The position numbers and the translations under genes are program-made. The notes below the pieces were generated by a model. That model saw nothing but the letters and a program-made list of their open reading frames with translations. It ran no database searches and was not told the DNA's origin. Positions 8,090 through 16,352 of a stretch of 22,952 nt of DNA are shown piece by piece. Source of the DNA: Chloroflexota bacterium (lineage in GTDB: Bacteria; Chloroflexota; Anaerolineae; Anaerolineales; Anaerolineaceae). Each line of letters begins with the position of its first letter. The stretch's first letter is position 1. The stretch covers positions 1-22,952 of the forward strand of contig JAJUJY010000063.1 in assembly GCA_029265085.1 (NCBI GenBank). The letters run 5' to 3'.

Positions 8090-8152
8090 TCACCTGCGGT
8101 TCAATTCCAACAGGCAATCCATAGGATTGGGATAAAACGATTGATTTTGGAT

Positions 8153-8196
8153 AAATTCACAAATAATTGGTAAAATTACTGAGGAAAATTCACAAA
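8153..8196. repeat. Direct repeat of AAATTCACAAA, 33 bases apart
   Basis: AAATTCACAAA occurs at 8153-8163 and again, identical, at 8186-8196. The 33-base period is close to three helical turns, so both copies face the same side of the DNA. They lie directly upstream of the predicted -35 at 8201. This is a layout expected of paired activator sites, though no regulator is identified. Confidence 0.5.
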
Positions 8197-8200
8197 ATCA

Positions 8201-8230
8201 TTAACCCTTTTTGATCGGTTTGGCTATAAT
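8201..8230 (+). promoter_or_regulatory. Sigma-70-type promoter for the repeat lipoprotein gene
   Basis: A perfect TATAAT lies at 8225-8230 with TTAACC (four of six matches to TTGACA) at 8201-8206, a spacer of 18 bases. Transcription would begin near 8237 and give a leader of about 165 bases. Confidence 0.5.
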
Positions 8231-8404
8231 TAACAATAGCGAACGATGACAGACGGGGGTTGCTCTACGGGTAATTTTACATTTGGAATATTCGTTTATT
8301 GAGTTATTACAACACCCACAGCACAGACATCGTTCCATCCGGTCCAACTATTCCGCACTCTCCGAAGCCGGTTGATTTAGTACAGGCATAGGGGAAGGAT
8401 CTTT

Positions 8405-9865
8405 ATGTTGTCAAAACGAGCGCGCTACCTGTTTCTGACCAGCTTAATAATCATTCTAAGCGGCGCATTAGTCGGGTGCGGCACGGTTTCCAATACGCCC
8501 ACACCGGAAGCGGGGACCTATTCAATTGACCCGGTCTTCAGGGAGTTTTATCATTCCCTCGGCGGGCAATCGGTTTTAGGCCCGTCGATCTCCGGTTTAT
8601 TCAGTTATAACAATTCGCAATGCCAGTACACCGCCAATGTTCTGATGTGTTTTGATCCACTAAAAAATGATAACGAGCGGATCACTCTCTTTTCTATTGG
8701 GGACGCATTAGGGATTCAAGATGAACCGGATTTCACGCCTACCAATGGGATGGCGGTGGATGGATACCAGATTTACGAAGAATTTCAACCGCTGTACAAA
8801 CGCCTGTACGGCGCATTGTATGTTGGCAAACCACTCACCCAACCGCGGGTCAACACGCTTAAAAACCGCATTGAGCAATACTTCCAAAATGTCGGGTTTT
8901 ATCGCTATATCGACGACCCAGCCGGAGAGGTGCACTTGCTTGCCTACGGTGTATTTGCTTGTGATATTCAATGCGCATACATACCAAGTACCAGTTCACT
9001 TATCGCCAAAAATCCAGATAACATAGACCAACCTTTTGTCTCCAGTATTGCCCGTCTGGGTGGATTATCCGTATTTGGCACACCGTTAAGCAACCCATAC
9101 CTGGCCCCAGATGGAAACCTGGAGCAAGTTTTTGAAAACGTAGTTTTATATTCACCGCCAGATAATCGCAGCAATGTTCGTGCGCGAAACTTAAGCCAGA
9201 TATTGGGCATGCCGGGCGCAGCTCCTGGCCCCAAAGTTCATGGAGAAGAATCCGGTGTAATCTTCTACCCGGTTGAAGGCGAGCTGGGATATCATGTTCC
9301 CAAGATTTTTGATGAGTTTATTGCCCAGCATGGCGGATTAGAAATATCCGGCCGGCCGCTTTCCGATATTCACCAGATAGGTGATACCCTTTACCAGCAA
9401 TGTTTTCAAAATTACTGCCTGCTGTATGACAGCAGCGCCGAAGCCAGTTTACGCATACGCATGGCCCCGCTTGGCGCAGAATACTTAAAATTAGTCCAGC
9501 CTGCCCAGGAAGAATCGGTACAATTCACCTTTTCGCCTGAAACCATCATCCTGGCTGCGCACTCAGTCAGTCCGCGGATCAAAAATGACCAGGAACAGAT
9601 CATAGAAATTTCTGTCCTGCGCACGCAAGACCAGCAGCCTCTGGCAAATATCGAATCCGACCTGACCCTGTTGTTACCGGATGGCAGCGAAAGCAAATTC
9701 CACCTGCCGCCAACCAACGAAGCAGGCAAGTCCAATGTCAAAATTTCACCGCTCAATCCTCTGCCAGCCAACGGCAGTGTGATTGCCTACCGCATCTGCC
9801 TGAACGTTCCATCTGATCAGCCCATATGCAGTATGGACAGCTACTTGATCTGGAATTTCGACTAA
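8405..9865 (+). CDS. Lipoprotein with four LGFP-like repeats and paired cysteines
   Basis: This 486-residue protein has a lipoprotein signal peptide: basic start, hydrophobic core, lipobox L-V-G-C with the lipidated Cys25. Four imperfect repeats follow at about 41-100, 120-185, 211-265 and 300-355. They share an F..F....GG....G.P.S pattern and later often Q.F.N..L.Y. This recalls the LGFP-type repeats found in secreted bacterial proteins. The last 115 residues look like an Ig-like beta domain. Cysteines come in pairs (73/82, 186/190, 333/338, 465/475), which suggests disulfides in an outer compartment. No catalytic motif is seen. A cell-wall or surface-binding role is a guess. The gene's stop overlaps that of the converging LysM gene by four bases. 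Confidence 0.7.
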   Translation: MLSKRARYLFLTSLIIILSGALVGCGTVSNTPTPEAGTYSIDPVFREFYHSLGGQSVLGPSISGLFSYNNSQCQYTANVLMCFDPLKNDNERITLFSIGDALGIQDEPDFTPTNGMAVDGYQIYEEFQPLYKRLYGALYVGKPLTQPRVNTLKNRIEQYFQNVGFYRYIDDPAGEVHLLAYGVFACDIQCAYIPSTSSLIAKNPDNIDQPFVSSIARLGGLSVFGTPLSNPYLAPDGNLEQVFENVVLYSPPDNRSNVRARNLSQILGMPGAAPGPKVHGEESGVIFYPVEGELGYHVPKIFDEFIAQHGGLEISGRPLSDIHQIGDTLYQQCFQNYCLLYDSSAEASLRIRMAPLGAEYLKLVQPAQEESVQFTFSPETIILAAHSVSPRIKNDQEQIIEISVLRTQDQQPLANIESDLTLLLPDGSESKFHLPPTNEAGKSNVKISPLNPLPANGSVIAYRICLNVPSDQPICSMDSYLIWNFD

Positions 9866-10836
9866 GGTACGGCTTCCGCGAATAGGGCAATCCGAACGAT
9901 TTCTGGGCCAACCGAATAAACCGTCAATGCAAAATCGATCGGAACCCCGCCAGGCATTGCCTCGGTGCGTTCCCAACGGCGCAATCCTACCACCCTATCC
10001 ATCGCATCGAATGCCACAGCAGCAACCCACATCTGCGAGGCAGTTCGATCCGTGCCCTCTACGGCTGCCCGTCCAGAAACCTGCACAGACAAACCATTTT
10101 CAGCAATATTGATATTTTGATCTTGCAGCAAGACCGGAAGATACCGTTCTGATCCAGCCGGTAATGGAATCGCGCTGATCAGTTCTGCCGAAAGCTGGTA
10201 TTCTTGCGGTGCGGGAGCCGGAAAATTTGCCATCAACGGCAGACTGCCCTGCGCTGGAATGAGATTTAACGGCGCATACGCGTTCTGAGAATAAATCTGC
10301 CCGCTCTGCGTATCATATAAACGAATGGCCACCGCCAGACTTTCTACCCCAAAAGATTGTTCGTTGGTCACTTGCACAAAGCAAACCAGGCTGCCATCAC
10401 CTGCCGGATAGCAGATTGGCTGTCCTAAAGCAAGCCCAACCGGGGTTGGCATAGGCGGATTATTTGCGCTTTCAGTTGGTACCGCATAGGGAATGACCAG
10501 CGGCTGACCGACACTCATCGCGCGCGGGTTAACATCCGGGTTCGCAGCCATTAATGTTTGCACATTGAGCCCATAGCGATAGGCAATCCCAAACATATCT
10601 TCTCCGTCTTTCACCAGGTGCGTGCGCGGAGTTGGCGTGGGAGTCGGCAAAGGGGTTGGGGTAGCCGCATCGGTTGGTTGAGGGGTTGCTGACGGAGTGG
10701 CCGAACGGTACGGGATCAATTCACCTGCCAGCGGTGGAGTTGCTGAACTCAAAGGAATAACTTGTGCCGGAGAACAGGCACTCAACAAAATCAGCACTGC
10801 AAACAGCGCCAGGGAGTAAACCAAAGAATGTTTCAT
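9862..10836 (-). CDS. LysM-domain lipoprotein
   Basis: This protein has 324 residues from the chosen ATG. It has a short signal peptide with lipobox L-S-A-C (Cys21), a Thr/Pro-rich spacer, and a single LysM domain at about residues 71-118 (HLVKDGEDMFGIAYRYGLNV...ANPDVNP...VGQPLVIPY). LysM domains bind N-acetylglucosamine-containing polymers such as peptidoglycan. The C-terminal 190 residues form a beta-rich domain of FxLYD-like appearance. The frame stays open for 13 codons upstream, but the downstream ATG gives a proper signal peptide and matches the -10 box, so I place the start at 10836. Divergent from the TPR gene, it likely belongs to the same envelope cluster. The stop codons TAG (this gene) and TAA (lipoprotein gene) overlap within CTAA. 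Confidence 0.82.
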   Translation of the reverse strand: MKHSLVYSLALFAVLILLSACSPAQVIPLSSATPPLAGELIPYRSATPSATPQPTDAATPTPLPTPTPTPRTHLVKDGEDMFGIAYRYGLNVQTLMAANPDVNPRAMSVGQPLVIPYAVPTESANNPPMPTPVGLALGQPICYPAGDGSLVCFVQVTNEQSFGVESLAVAIRLYDTQSGQIYSQNAYAPLNLIPAQGSLPLMANFPAPAPQEYQLSAELISAIPLPAGSERYLPVLLQDQNINIAENGLSVQVSGRAAVEGTDRTASQMWVAAVAFDAMDRVVGLRRWERTEAMPGGVPIDFALTVYSVGPEIVRIALFAEAVP

Positions 10837-10843
10837 ACAGCGG

Positions 10844-10849
10844 ATTATA
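10844..10849 (-). promoter_or_regulatory. -10 box placed for a leaderless LysM-lipoprotein mRNA
   Basis: The minus strand reads TATAAT, then seven bases, then the ATG at 10836. Transcription from this box should begin at the start codon or one base before it. No Shine-Dalgarno sequence exists upstream. The -35 region is weak. Confidence 0.5.
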
Positions 10850-10908
10850 CCCGATGCCCAAACCCTTAGCAGCACCCATCACCTTTCAAGACCATTAATT
10901 CAAAACGC

Positions 10909-10937
10909 TTGTCGCGATTAAGAGCCTATGCTAAACT
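10909..10937 (+). promoter_or_regulatory. Promoter placed for a leaderless TPR-protein mRNA
   Basis: TTGTCG at 10909-10914 and TAAACT at 10932-10937 are separated by exactly 17 bases, and the -10 is preceded by TGC (an extended element). Six bases follow before the ATG at 10944, so the expected +1 is the A of the start codon. No ribosome site is present. Confidence 0.5.
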
Positions 10938-10943
10938 CATACC

Positions 10944-12725
10944 ATGACGATTGAAGAAACCATGTTCCAGGAAGTTCTGACCGCCATTGAACAGGGCGAC
11001 CGTGAAAGAGCACGCGATTTACTAACGCGATTGCTGCGCCGCAATCAGAATAACCCGGATTACTGGTTATGGATGTCCACGGTGGTCGAAACATCCAAAG
11101 AGCGGGCATACTGCTTAAAAGAAGTCTTGCGGATCGATCCAAACCATGTGGATGCCCAACGCGGTCTGAATTTAATGGGCATAATGCCGCCAGACCCGGC
11201 TCAAATCACACCCCTGGCGCAACAAAAACGGAACTGGCAGGCTGACCTGGCCAAAATTGCTGCCCCGCCACCACCGCCGGTTTCCTGGAAGAGCGTTGCC
11301 CTGTACGCCGGCGCTGCTGTAGTTGTTATTGCAGTCATTTTGATTGTCATCTTTAGTGTTCAAAACATCCAGCCCACCGTAGTAAGACGCCAACCGACGA
11401 TTTCTTTCCGGCCAGTTTCCAGCGCAACCCCCGTCACCCTTAATACGTTGGCACCCAGCCAGACCGCCACACTTCCCGGACCGACCCCGCCCTGGCAAGG
11501 ACTTTCTGCCACATACACCCCGACCCCAGTATATGTTCGCACACCTCATCCTGTCGTGGAAGCGTATTCAATTGCAATCCGCGCCTATGAAAACAGTGAT
11601 TGGGACAAGGCCATCCAATTTTTTGAGCAATCGCTGCAAGGCGATCCGGAATCAGCCGATCTGCATTACTTGATTGGCGAGAGTTATCGCTTTAAAGGAG
11701 AAGACTCAGCAGCACTGGCAGCATATAATCAAGCCATTCAGACCAATGCAGAATTTGCTCCGGCATACCTCGGCCGCGCCCGCATTCGCAGCCTTTCCGG
11801 CGAAGCCAGCCCGGACGAAATCCGCCGAGACCTGGAACGCGCACTGGAATTAGATCCGAACCTGGCCGAAGCCTACCTGGAACTGGCTCAACTTAACCTA
11901 CAGCAAGAAGATTACGATGCCGCCCAGGCAAACCTGGACCTGGCCGGGCAACTCCTGCCCGGATCACCGCTGATTTATGTGTACCGCGGGGAAGCCGATC
12001 TTGCCCTCGGTAATTTTGAACAAGCCGCCGTTAATGCCCGGCTTGCACTTCAATTAGATGTCTCACTGTTACCGGCATACCGTTTGCTGGCTGAATCCCT
12101 GCAGGCAAACGGCCAGTACAGCGAATCGCTGGAACCCCTTAGCATATACCTGCGCTATGCAACCAGCCAGGACCCTACCCCTTATCTCTGGTTAGGTAAA
12201 GCCGAAGCTGAATCCGGCAACCTGGAAGGCGCATTGGCAGCATATTCACAGGCCATTGCACTGCGCCGCAGCGACCTGGAAGCCTACCTGCTGCGCGGAC
12301 AAATCTATTTCCAAATCAAGAACTATGAGAGTGCTCTGGATGATTTTGATCAGGCGATCCGCCTTTCTCCCAAAGACTTCACTGCCAACCTGTTAAAAGG
12401 CCAGGTGCTGCTGGCAATGAATCTGCCGGGAGATGCCTACATCCAGTTCAATAAGTGTGAAGGTCCCGCTGAAACGGATGAAGAATTAGCCCAGCTGTAT
12501 TACTGGCGTGCGCAATCCCTCGAACCGATTGACGCAAAAGCAGCCATCAACGATTGGGAACGCCTGCTGAATTTACCGGAAGAAGCGGTTTCGCAAGAAT
12601 GGCGCAGCCAGGCAGAAGAACGGATTACTGCACTGGTCACCCCTACCGCCACCCTGCGTCCCAGTAAAACGCCTACCCCAACCTTGACTCGCATGCCAAC
12701 CGGCACACCGACCAAGAAGCCCTGA
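10944..12725 (+). CDS. Membrane-anchored tetratricopeptide-repeat protein
   Basis: This 593-residue protein has a short cytoplasmic N-terminal helical/TPR part (about 1-75), a proline-rich stretch, and one membrane helix (about 117-139). A Thr/Pro-rich spacer (about 150-190) and a long array of roughly ten TPRs (about 195-560) follow. Typical TPR cores are AYENSDWDKAIQFFEQSLQ, AYLELAQLNLQQEDYDAAQ and AYLLRGQIYFQIKNYESALDDFDQAI. It ends in a second Thr/Pro-rich tail. TPR arrays are protein-interaction scaffolds. The topology puts most of it outside the membrane. The gene is followed after 20 bases by the penicillin-binding-protein homologue, so an envelope scaffold role with that protein is likely (inference). 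The start has no Shine-Dalgarno sequence but fits a leaderless promoter. Confidence 0.82.
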   Translation: MTIEETMFQEVLTAIEQGDRERARDLLTRLLRRNQNNPDYWLWMSTVVETSKERAYCLKEVLRIDPNHVDAQRGLNLMGIMPPDPAQITPLAQQKRNWQADLAKIAAPPPPPVSWKSVALYAGAAVVVIAVILIVIFSVQNIQPTVVRRQPTISFRPVSSATPVTLNTLAPSQTATLPGPTPPWQGLSATYTPTPVYVRTPHPVVEAYSIAIRAYENSDWDKAIQFFEQSLQGDPESADLHYLIGESYRFKGEDSAALAAYNQAIQTNAEFAPAYLGRARIRSLSGEASPDEIRRDLERALELDPNLAEAYLELAQLNLQQEDYDAAQANLDLAGQLLPGSPLIYVYRGEADLALGNFEQAAVNARLALQLDVSLLPAYRLLAESLQANGQYSESLEPLSIYLRYATSQDPTPYLWLGKAEAESGNLEGALAAYSQAIALRRSDLEAYLLRGQIYFQIKNYESALDDFDQAIRLSPKDFTANLLKGQVLLAMNLPGDAYIQFNKCEGPAETDEELAQLYYWRAQSLEPIDAKAAINDWERLLNLPEEAVSQEWRSQAEERITALVTPTATLRPSKTPTPTLTRMPTGTPTKKP

Positions 12726-12745
12726 ACTAGAGGATAGAATTTTCT

Positions 12746-15607
12746 GTGCGCCCAATTGACCGCTACTTGCTGATCCATCGTCGGCAGCAGCGCATGGCAG
12801 CCCGCCAGCGCAGCTTGAACCGCCGTCTGGCGCGCACGACAGCCAGTTTGGGAGCTGTGCTATTTCTGTTTTTCACTGCCGCAGTCATCCTGGCGGCTTT
12901 TGCCTATGGTAATCTGGTTGATGGGCTGCCCTCGATCCAGGCCTTGCCTGCTTATCTGGATTCCCAACAAGGCGCATTTCTCCAGCCAACCCGCATTTAT
13001 GACCGCACCGGCGAACACCTTTTATACACTGTGGAAAATCCGGGTGTGCCGCGCCGTTACCTGCCCCTCCAGGCAGAATCAGCCTCAGAAGCGCTCTCGC
13101 CAGAACTGAGCAAAGCCCTGGTTGCACTGCAAGACCCGACCTTTTGGAAAAATCCCGGATTCCTTTGGGAAGAATTGACCACCCCCAAAGCCATCACCCT
13201 GGCAGAAAAGTTGGTTGAAGACCTCCTGCTCTGGCAAGAACCGGCAGGCTTGCGAAAAGCCTTGCGGATGCGGATTTTGGCAAACCAGGTGATCCATACT
13301 TTTGGCCGCGAGCAAACCCTGGAGTGGTATCTCAATACTGCCTCGTTCGGCCATTTGGCCTATGGCGCCGAGAGTGCCGCCCGCCTCTACCTGGGAAAAT
13401 CCGCAGCAGAACTCAACCTGGCGGAAGCATCCTTATTGATTTCCACCCTGGATGCGCCAGCGCTGAATCCGCTCGATGCTCCGTCTGCAGCCCTTGAACG
13501 CCAACAGGCTGCACTGCTGCATCTATTGGCCAGCGGCACGATTGACAGCGAGACGTATCAGACTGCTCGCGATACTCAGCTTAACTTTCAAACCGGATTT
13601 GGCGAACCCTATTCTCCTGCGCTGGCTTTTTCGAACCGGGTAATAGAAGAATTAGGTCATACCATCAGCCGCAGCCAACTGGAACGAGGCGGTCTGCGCA
13701 TCCTCACCACCCTGGATTACGACCTGCAAATCCAACTCACCTGCACCGCCCAGACCCAACTGGCTCGCCTGACTGGCAATGACCCAGCCCCCAACGCGGC
13801 AAATGGACAGCCCTGCGAGGCCGCCCGATTATTACCTACCCTGCCGCTGGAGAGCCTTTCCAGTCCGCGCACTGCCGCCAGTGCAGCTATTCTGGATCCG
13901 GCCACAGGCAAAGTCCTGGCACTCATTGGCGATACCACCTTGCAGGGCGAAAGTAAAAATTTAAGCAGCCATCCAGGCGGCTCACTTCTTTCTCCCTTTG
14001 TGGCAGTAACGGGATTTGCCCGCAGTCTGGGCCCGGCCAGCCTTTTATGGGACATTCCCAAAGAAGAAGCAGCCTATACTAACCCGGATGGAGAATTTCA
14101 CGGCCCCGTCCGCCTGCGTACCGCCCTGGCGAATGATTATATTGTCCCATTGAATAATTTATTAGAACAACTCGACCCGGCCAGCGTAATTCGCACCGCA
14201 CAGGCTTTGGGATTAACCAAACTGGAACTCACTGAACAACCGGAAGATTTCCTCTTTATCGGAGCGGACCTTGACCCGCTGGAGGCAGCGCATGCCTACA
14301 GCACCTTTGCAACGCTGGGAATATTAAACGGTGAACAGCCTGTGCCCAGCTCACCCATCCGCCCCATCCTGATTGAAAGCGTGCAGGATATTTCTGGCCA
14401 GGAGATTTGGAAAACAAACCAGGGACAAACCCAGGCGGTTCTCAGCCAACAACTTGCCTACCTGGTGCATGACATCCTCAGTGACGAACCAGCCCGCTGG
14501 CCCAGCCTGGGATATCCCAATTCACTGGAAATTGGCCGCCCAGCCGGTGCAAAAATCAGTCAGACTGCAGACCGCACTTCCACCTGGACGGTTGGATATA
14601 CCCGCCAAATTCTAACCCTGGTCTGGATCGGTTCATTAACTCCATCCAATGCCATTCAACCGCAGGTAAGCGCTGGCATCTGGCATGCAATGATGCAATA
14701 CACCAGCCGCGACCTGCCCATTCTGGATTGGGAGCAACCCGGAGGCATTACGCGCATGGAAGTATGCGACCCATCCGGTTTGCTGCCTACACCACAATGC
14801 CCCAACATTGTTCCAGAAATATTTTTAACCGGCAATGAACCAACCAGCCTGGATAACCTTTACCAGAGCTTTGAGATTAACCGCGAAACAAAGCGCCTGG
14901 CGACCATTTTCACCCCGCCCGAACTGGTTGAAAAACGCACCTATCTGGTAGTTCCTCCGGAAGCGCAAGCCTGGAGTCGCCTAAAAGAATTACCCGTTCC
15001 ACCGCTGGATTATGATGTCATTCAGATCCCGCCAGCCTCGGCCGGGGTAAACTTCACCGCTCCCCAACAATTTGAGGTAGTGCATGGGAAAATTAATCTG
15101 CTTGGCAGTGCTGCCGGAGATGATTTTGCATCGTACTCCCTGCAAATTGGCAAAGGCATCAATCCGCAAGCATGGTTGACACTTGGCGAACCGATTACCC
15201 GCGCTGTAAATAATGGATTATTAGGTGTATGGGATACAGCAGTTGAAGATGGGTTGTATGTCATTCGTTTGGTTGTTTTGCGTCAAAACCAACGAGTTGA
15301 AACCGCGATTTTGCAGGTTACTGTAGATAATACCAATCCGCTTGCCCGGATCAGCTACCCCTTTCCCTCCCAAAAAATCACCCCGCCCGCTTCCCGGCAA
15401 ATTATTTTAGAAGCGGATGTTCAAGATCAAGTCGGCATACAACGAGTGGAATGGTGGTTGGATGGGAAACTCATCGGTGAACGGCGTCTTTCTCCTTACC
15501 AGCTTCCCTGGCAGGCCACACGCGGTGAGCACAAATTACAGGTGCGCGCATATGACCTGGCCGGGAATGAAGGGGTTTCCGAAACGATCAGCTTCACCAT
15601 CCCTTAA
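12746..15607 (+). CDS. Degenerate class A penicillin-binding protein (GT51 + transpeptidase fold), probable pseudoenzyme
   Basis: This 953-residue protein has a basic cytoplasmic tail, one membrane helix (about 34-55), a GT51 glycosyltransferase-like domain (about 75-260), a transpeptidase-like domain (about 330-660) and Ig-like C-terminal domains (about 755-953), as in PBP1C-type proteins. Fold markers persist: EWYLN, YGAESAARLYLGKSAAELNLAEASLL, ASAAILDPATGKVLALIGD and TWTVGYT. The catalytic motifs do not. EDxxFxxHxG reads QDPTFWKNPG (Gln129), the STITQQ motif reads AITLAE, and the RKxxE glutamate is Arg. In the transpeptidase, SxxK reads SLLS (413-416), SxN reads DYI (464-466) and KTG reads KIS (603-605). 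The open frame and intact domains argue for a selected non-enzymatic role. A GTG start follows AGAGGA, 20 bases after the TPR gene, in one operon. Confidence 0.82.
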   Translation: MRPIDRYLLIHRRQQRMAARQRSLNRRLARTTASLGAVLFLFFTAAVILAAFAYGNLVDGLPSIQALPAYLDSQQGAFLQPTRIYDRTGEHLLYTVENPGVPRRYLPLQAESASEALSPELSKALVALQDPTFWKNPGFLWEELTTPKAITLAEKLVEDLLLWQEPAGLRKALRMRILANQVIHTFGREQTLEWYLNTASFGHLAYGAESAARLYLGKSAAELNLAEASLLISTLDAPALNPLDAPSAALERQQAALLHLLASGTIDSETYQTARDTQLNFQTGFGEPYSPALAFSNRVIEELGHTISRSQLERGGLRILTTLDYDLQIQLTCTAQTQLARLTGNDPAPNAANGQPCEAARLLPTLPLESLSSPRTAASAAILDPATGKVLALIGDTTLQGESKNLSSHPGGSLLSPFVAVTGFARSLGPASLLWDIPKEEAAYTNPDGEFHGPVRLRTALANDYIVPLNNLLEQLDPASVIRTAQALGLTKLELTEQPEDFLFIGADLDPLEAAHAYSTFATLGILNGEQPVPSSPIRPILIESVQDISGQEIWKTNQGQTQAVLSQQLAYLVHDILSDEPARWPSLGYPNSLEIGRPAGAKISQTADRTSTWTVGYTRQILTLVWIGSLTPSNAIQPQVSAGIWHAMMQYTSRDLPILDWEQPGGITRMEVCDPSGLLPTPQCPNIVPEIFLTGNEPTSLDNLYQSFEINRETKRLATIFTPPELVEKRTYLVVPPEAQAWSRLKELPVPPLDYDVIQIPPASAGVNFTAPQQFEVVHGKINLLGSAAGDDFASYSLQIGKGINPQAWLTLGEPITRAVNNGLLGVWDTAVEDGLYVIRLVVLRQNQRVETAILQVTVDNTNPLARISYPFPSQKITPPASRQIILEADVQDQVGIQRVEWWLDGKLIGERRLSPYQLPWQATRGEHKLQVRAYDLAGNEGVSETISFTIP

Positions 15608-15614
15608 GAAACAA

Positions 15615-16352
15615 CTAGTCGAGGATCAAACGGGCACGCCGGAAACGGTTCAGGTTCACCCAAAGCAAAACGGCGTCAACAACCACCAGCCCGGCCAGGA
15701 TCGCAAGCCCTACCGCGGTGAAATTGATAGACTGTAAGCGCGCTGAAAGCTCCATTTTGACCGACTCCGGGATCACAGAGAAGCCAATGGACGGCACCAA
15801 CCAAAGTCCCAACATCACCACGCTCAAACGCTGATAAGCTTGCCGGGCAGTTGGCGCTTTGAGTGAGACCAGGACCCCCAGGCTGGAGATGAGCAGCGCG
15901 CCCAGGAACACAGCCACCAGCCCGCCGGCAAACCCAGAAAGGGCATAAAACTGGATGGTTCCGGTTGGGTGAGCAATATTGATTGTTACCGCACCGATTA
16001 ACATGCCAACCAGTGAAATTAACCAGGAGTAGGAAACAGCCGCAGCAATTTTTCCAAACAGGATTGCCCGATCAGATAAGCGGCTGGCCAGCAAGGTTTC
16101 CAGGGTATGGCGTTCACGCTCACCGGCAAATGCATCCGTCACCATGCTCAACGCCATAAATATCGGCAGCCAGGACCAGGCAATCGGCAGAATGGGGGTT
16201 GTTAACCAGGCTGCGCCAGCCTGCAAGGGCATAAATACACCGGTCAGGAAAATAATAATCCCCAGGTTGAACAAACCACTGCGGATACTACCGCGCATCA
16301 AAAAGACCTCTTTCCACTCTTTCCACATCATTGTAAAGATATCAGTAATCAT
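15615..16352 (-). CDS. ABC-2-type transporter permease
   Basis: This 245-residue integral membrane protein has about six helices. The segment D-A-F-A-G-E-R-E-R-H-T-L-E-T-L-L-A-S-R-L and the following GKI are the usual ABC-2 permease signature between helices. It should form the membrane channel for the ATPase encoded just upstream, with which it overlaps by an ATGA (16349-16352). This is the pattern of two-component ABC-2 exporters of drugs, lipids, peptides or ions. The substrate is unknown. It is the last gene of a four-gene minus operon and converges on the degenerate PBP gene with seven bases between stops. No hairpin terminator is seen in that gap. Confidence 0.88.
   Translation of the reverse strand: MITDIFTMMWKEWKEVFLMRGSIRSGLFNLGIIIFLTGVFMPLQAGAAWLTTPILPIAWSWLPIFMALSMVTDAFAGERERHTLETLLASRLSDRAILFGKIAAAVSYSWLISLVGMLIGAVTINIAHPTGTIQFYALSGFAGGLVAVFLGALLISSLGVLVSLKAPTARQAYQRLSVVMLGLWLVPSIGFSVIPESVKMELSARLQSINFTAVGLAILAGLVVVDAVLLWVNLNRFRRARLILD

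Larger units (their letters stand above)
8090..8404 (+). other. Intergenic region with repeats, promoter and long structured leader
   Basis: No gene is seen in these 315 bases. The left part has a short hairpin (CAATCC-ATA-GGATTG, 8115-8129) just after the epimerase stop, without a T-run. An AT-rich zone with an 11-base direct repeat follows, then a promoter near 8201-8230, then about 165 bases of leader before the lipoprotein ATG. The leader contains an 8-base inverted pair, GAACGATG at 8241-8248 and CATCGTTC at 8328-8335, which could close a large stem-loop. No riboswitch class was recognised. GAAGGA at about 8394-8399 is a good ribosome site for the ATG at 8405. Confidence 0.5.

Noticed and set aside
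10837..10875. Thirteen-codon N-terminal extension of the LysM lipoprotein
   Set aside because: It would place extra residues before a good signal peptide and would lie across the -10 box; the ATG at 10836 fits better.
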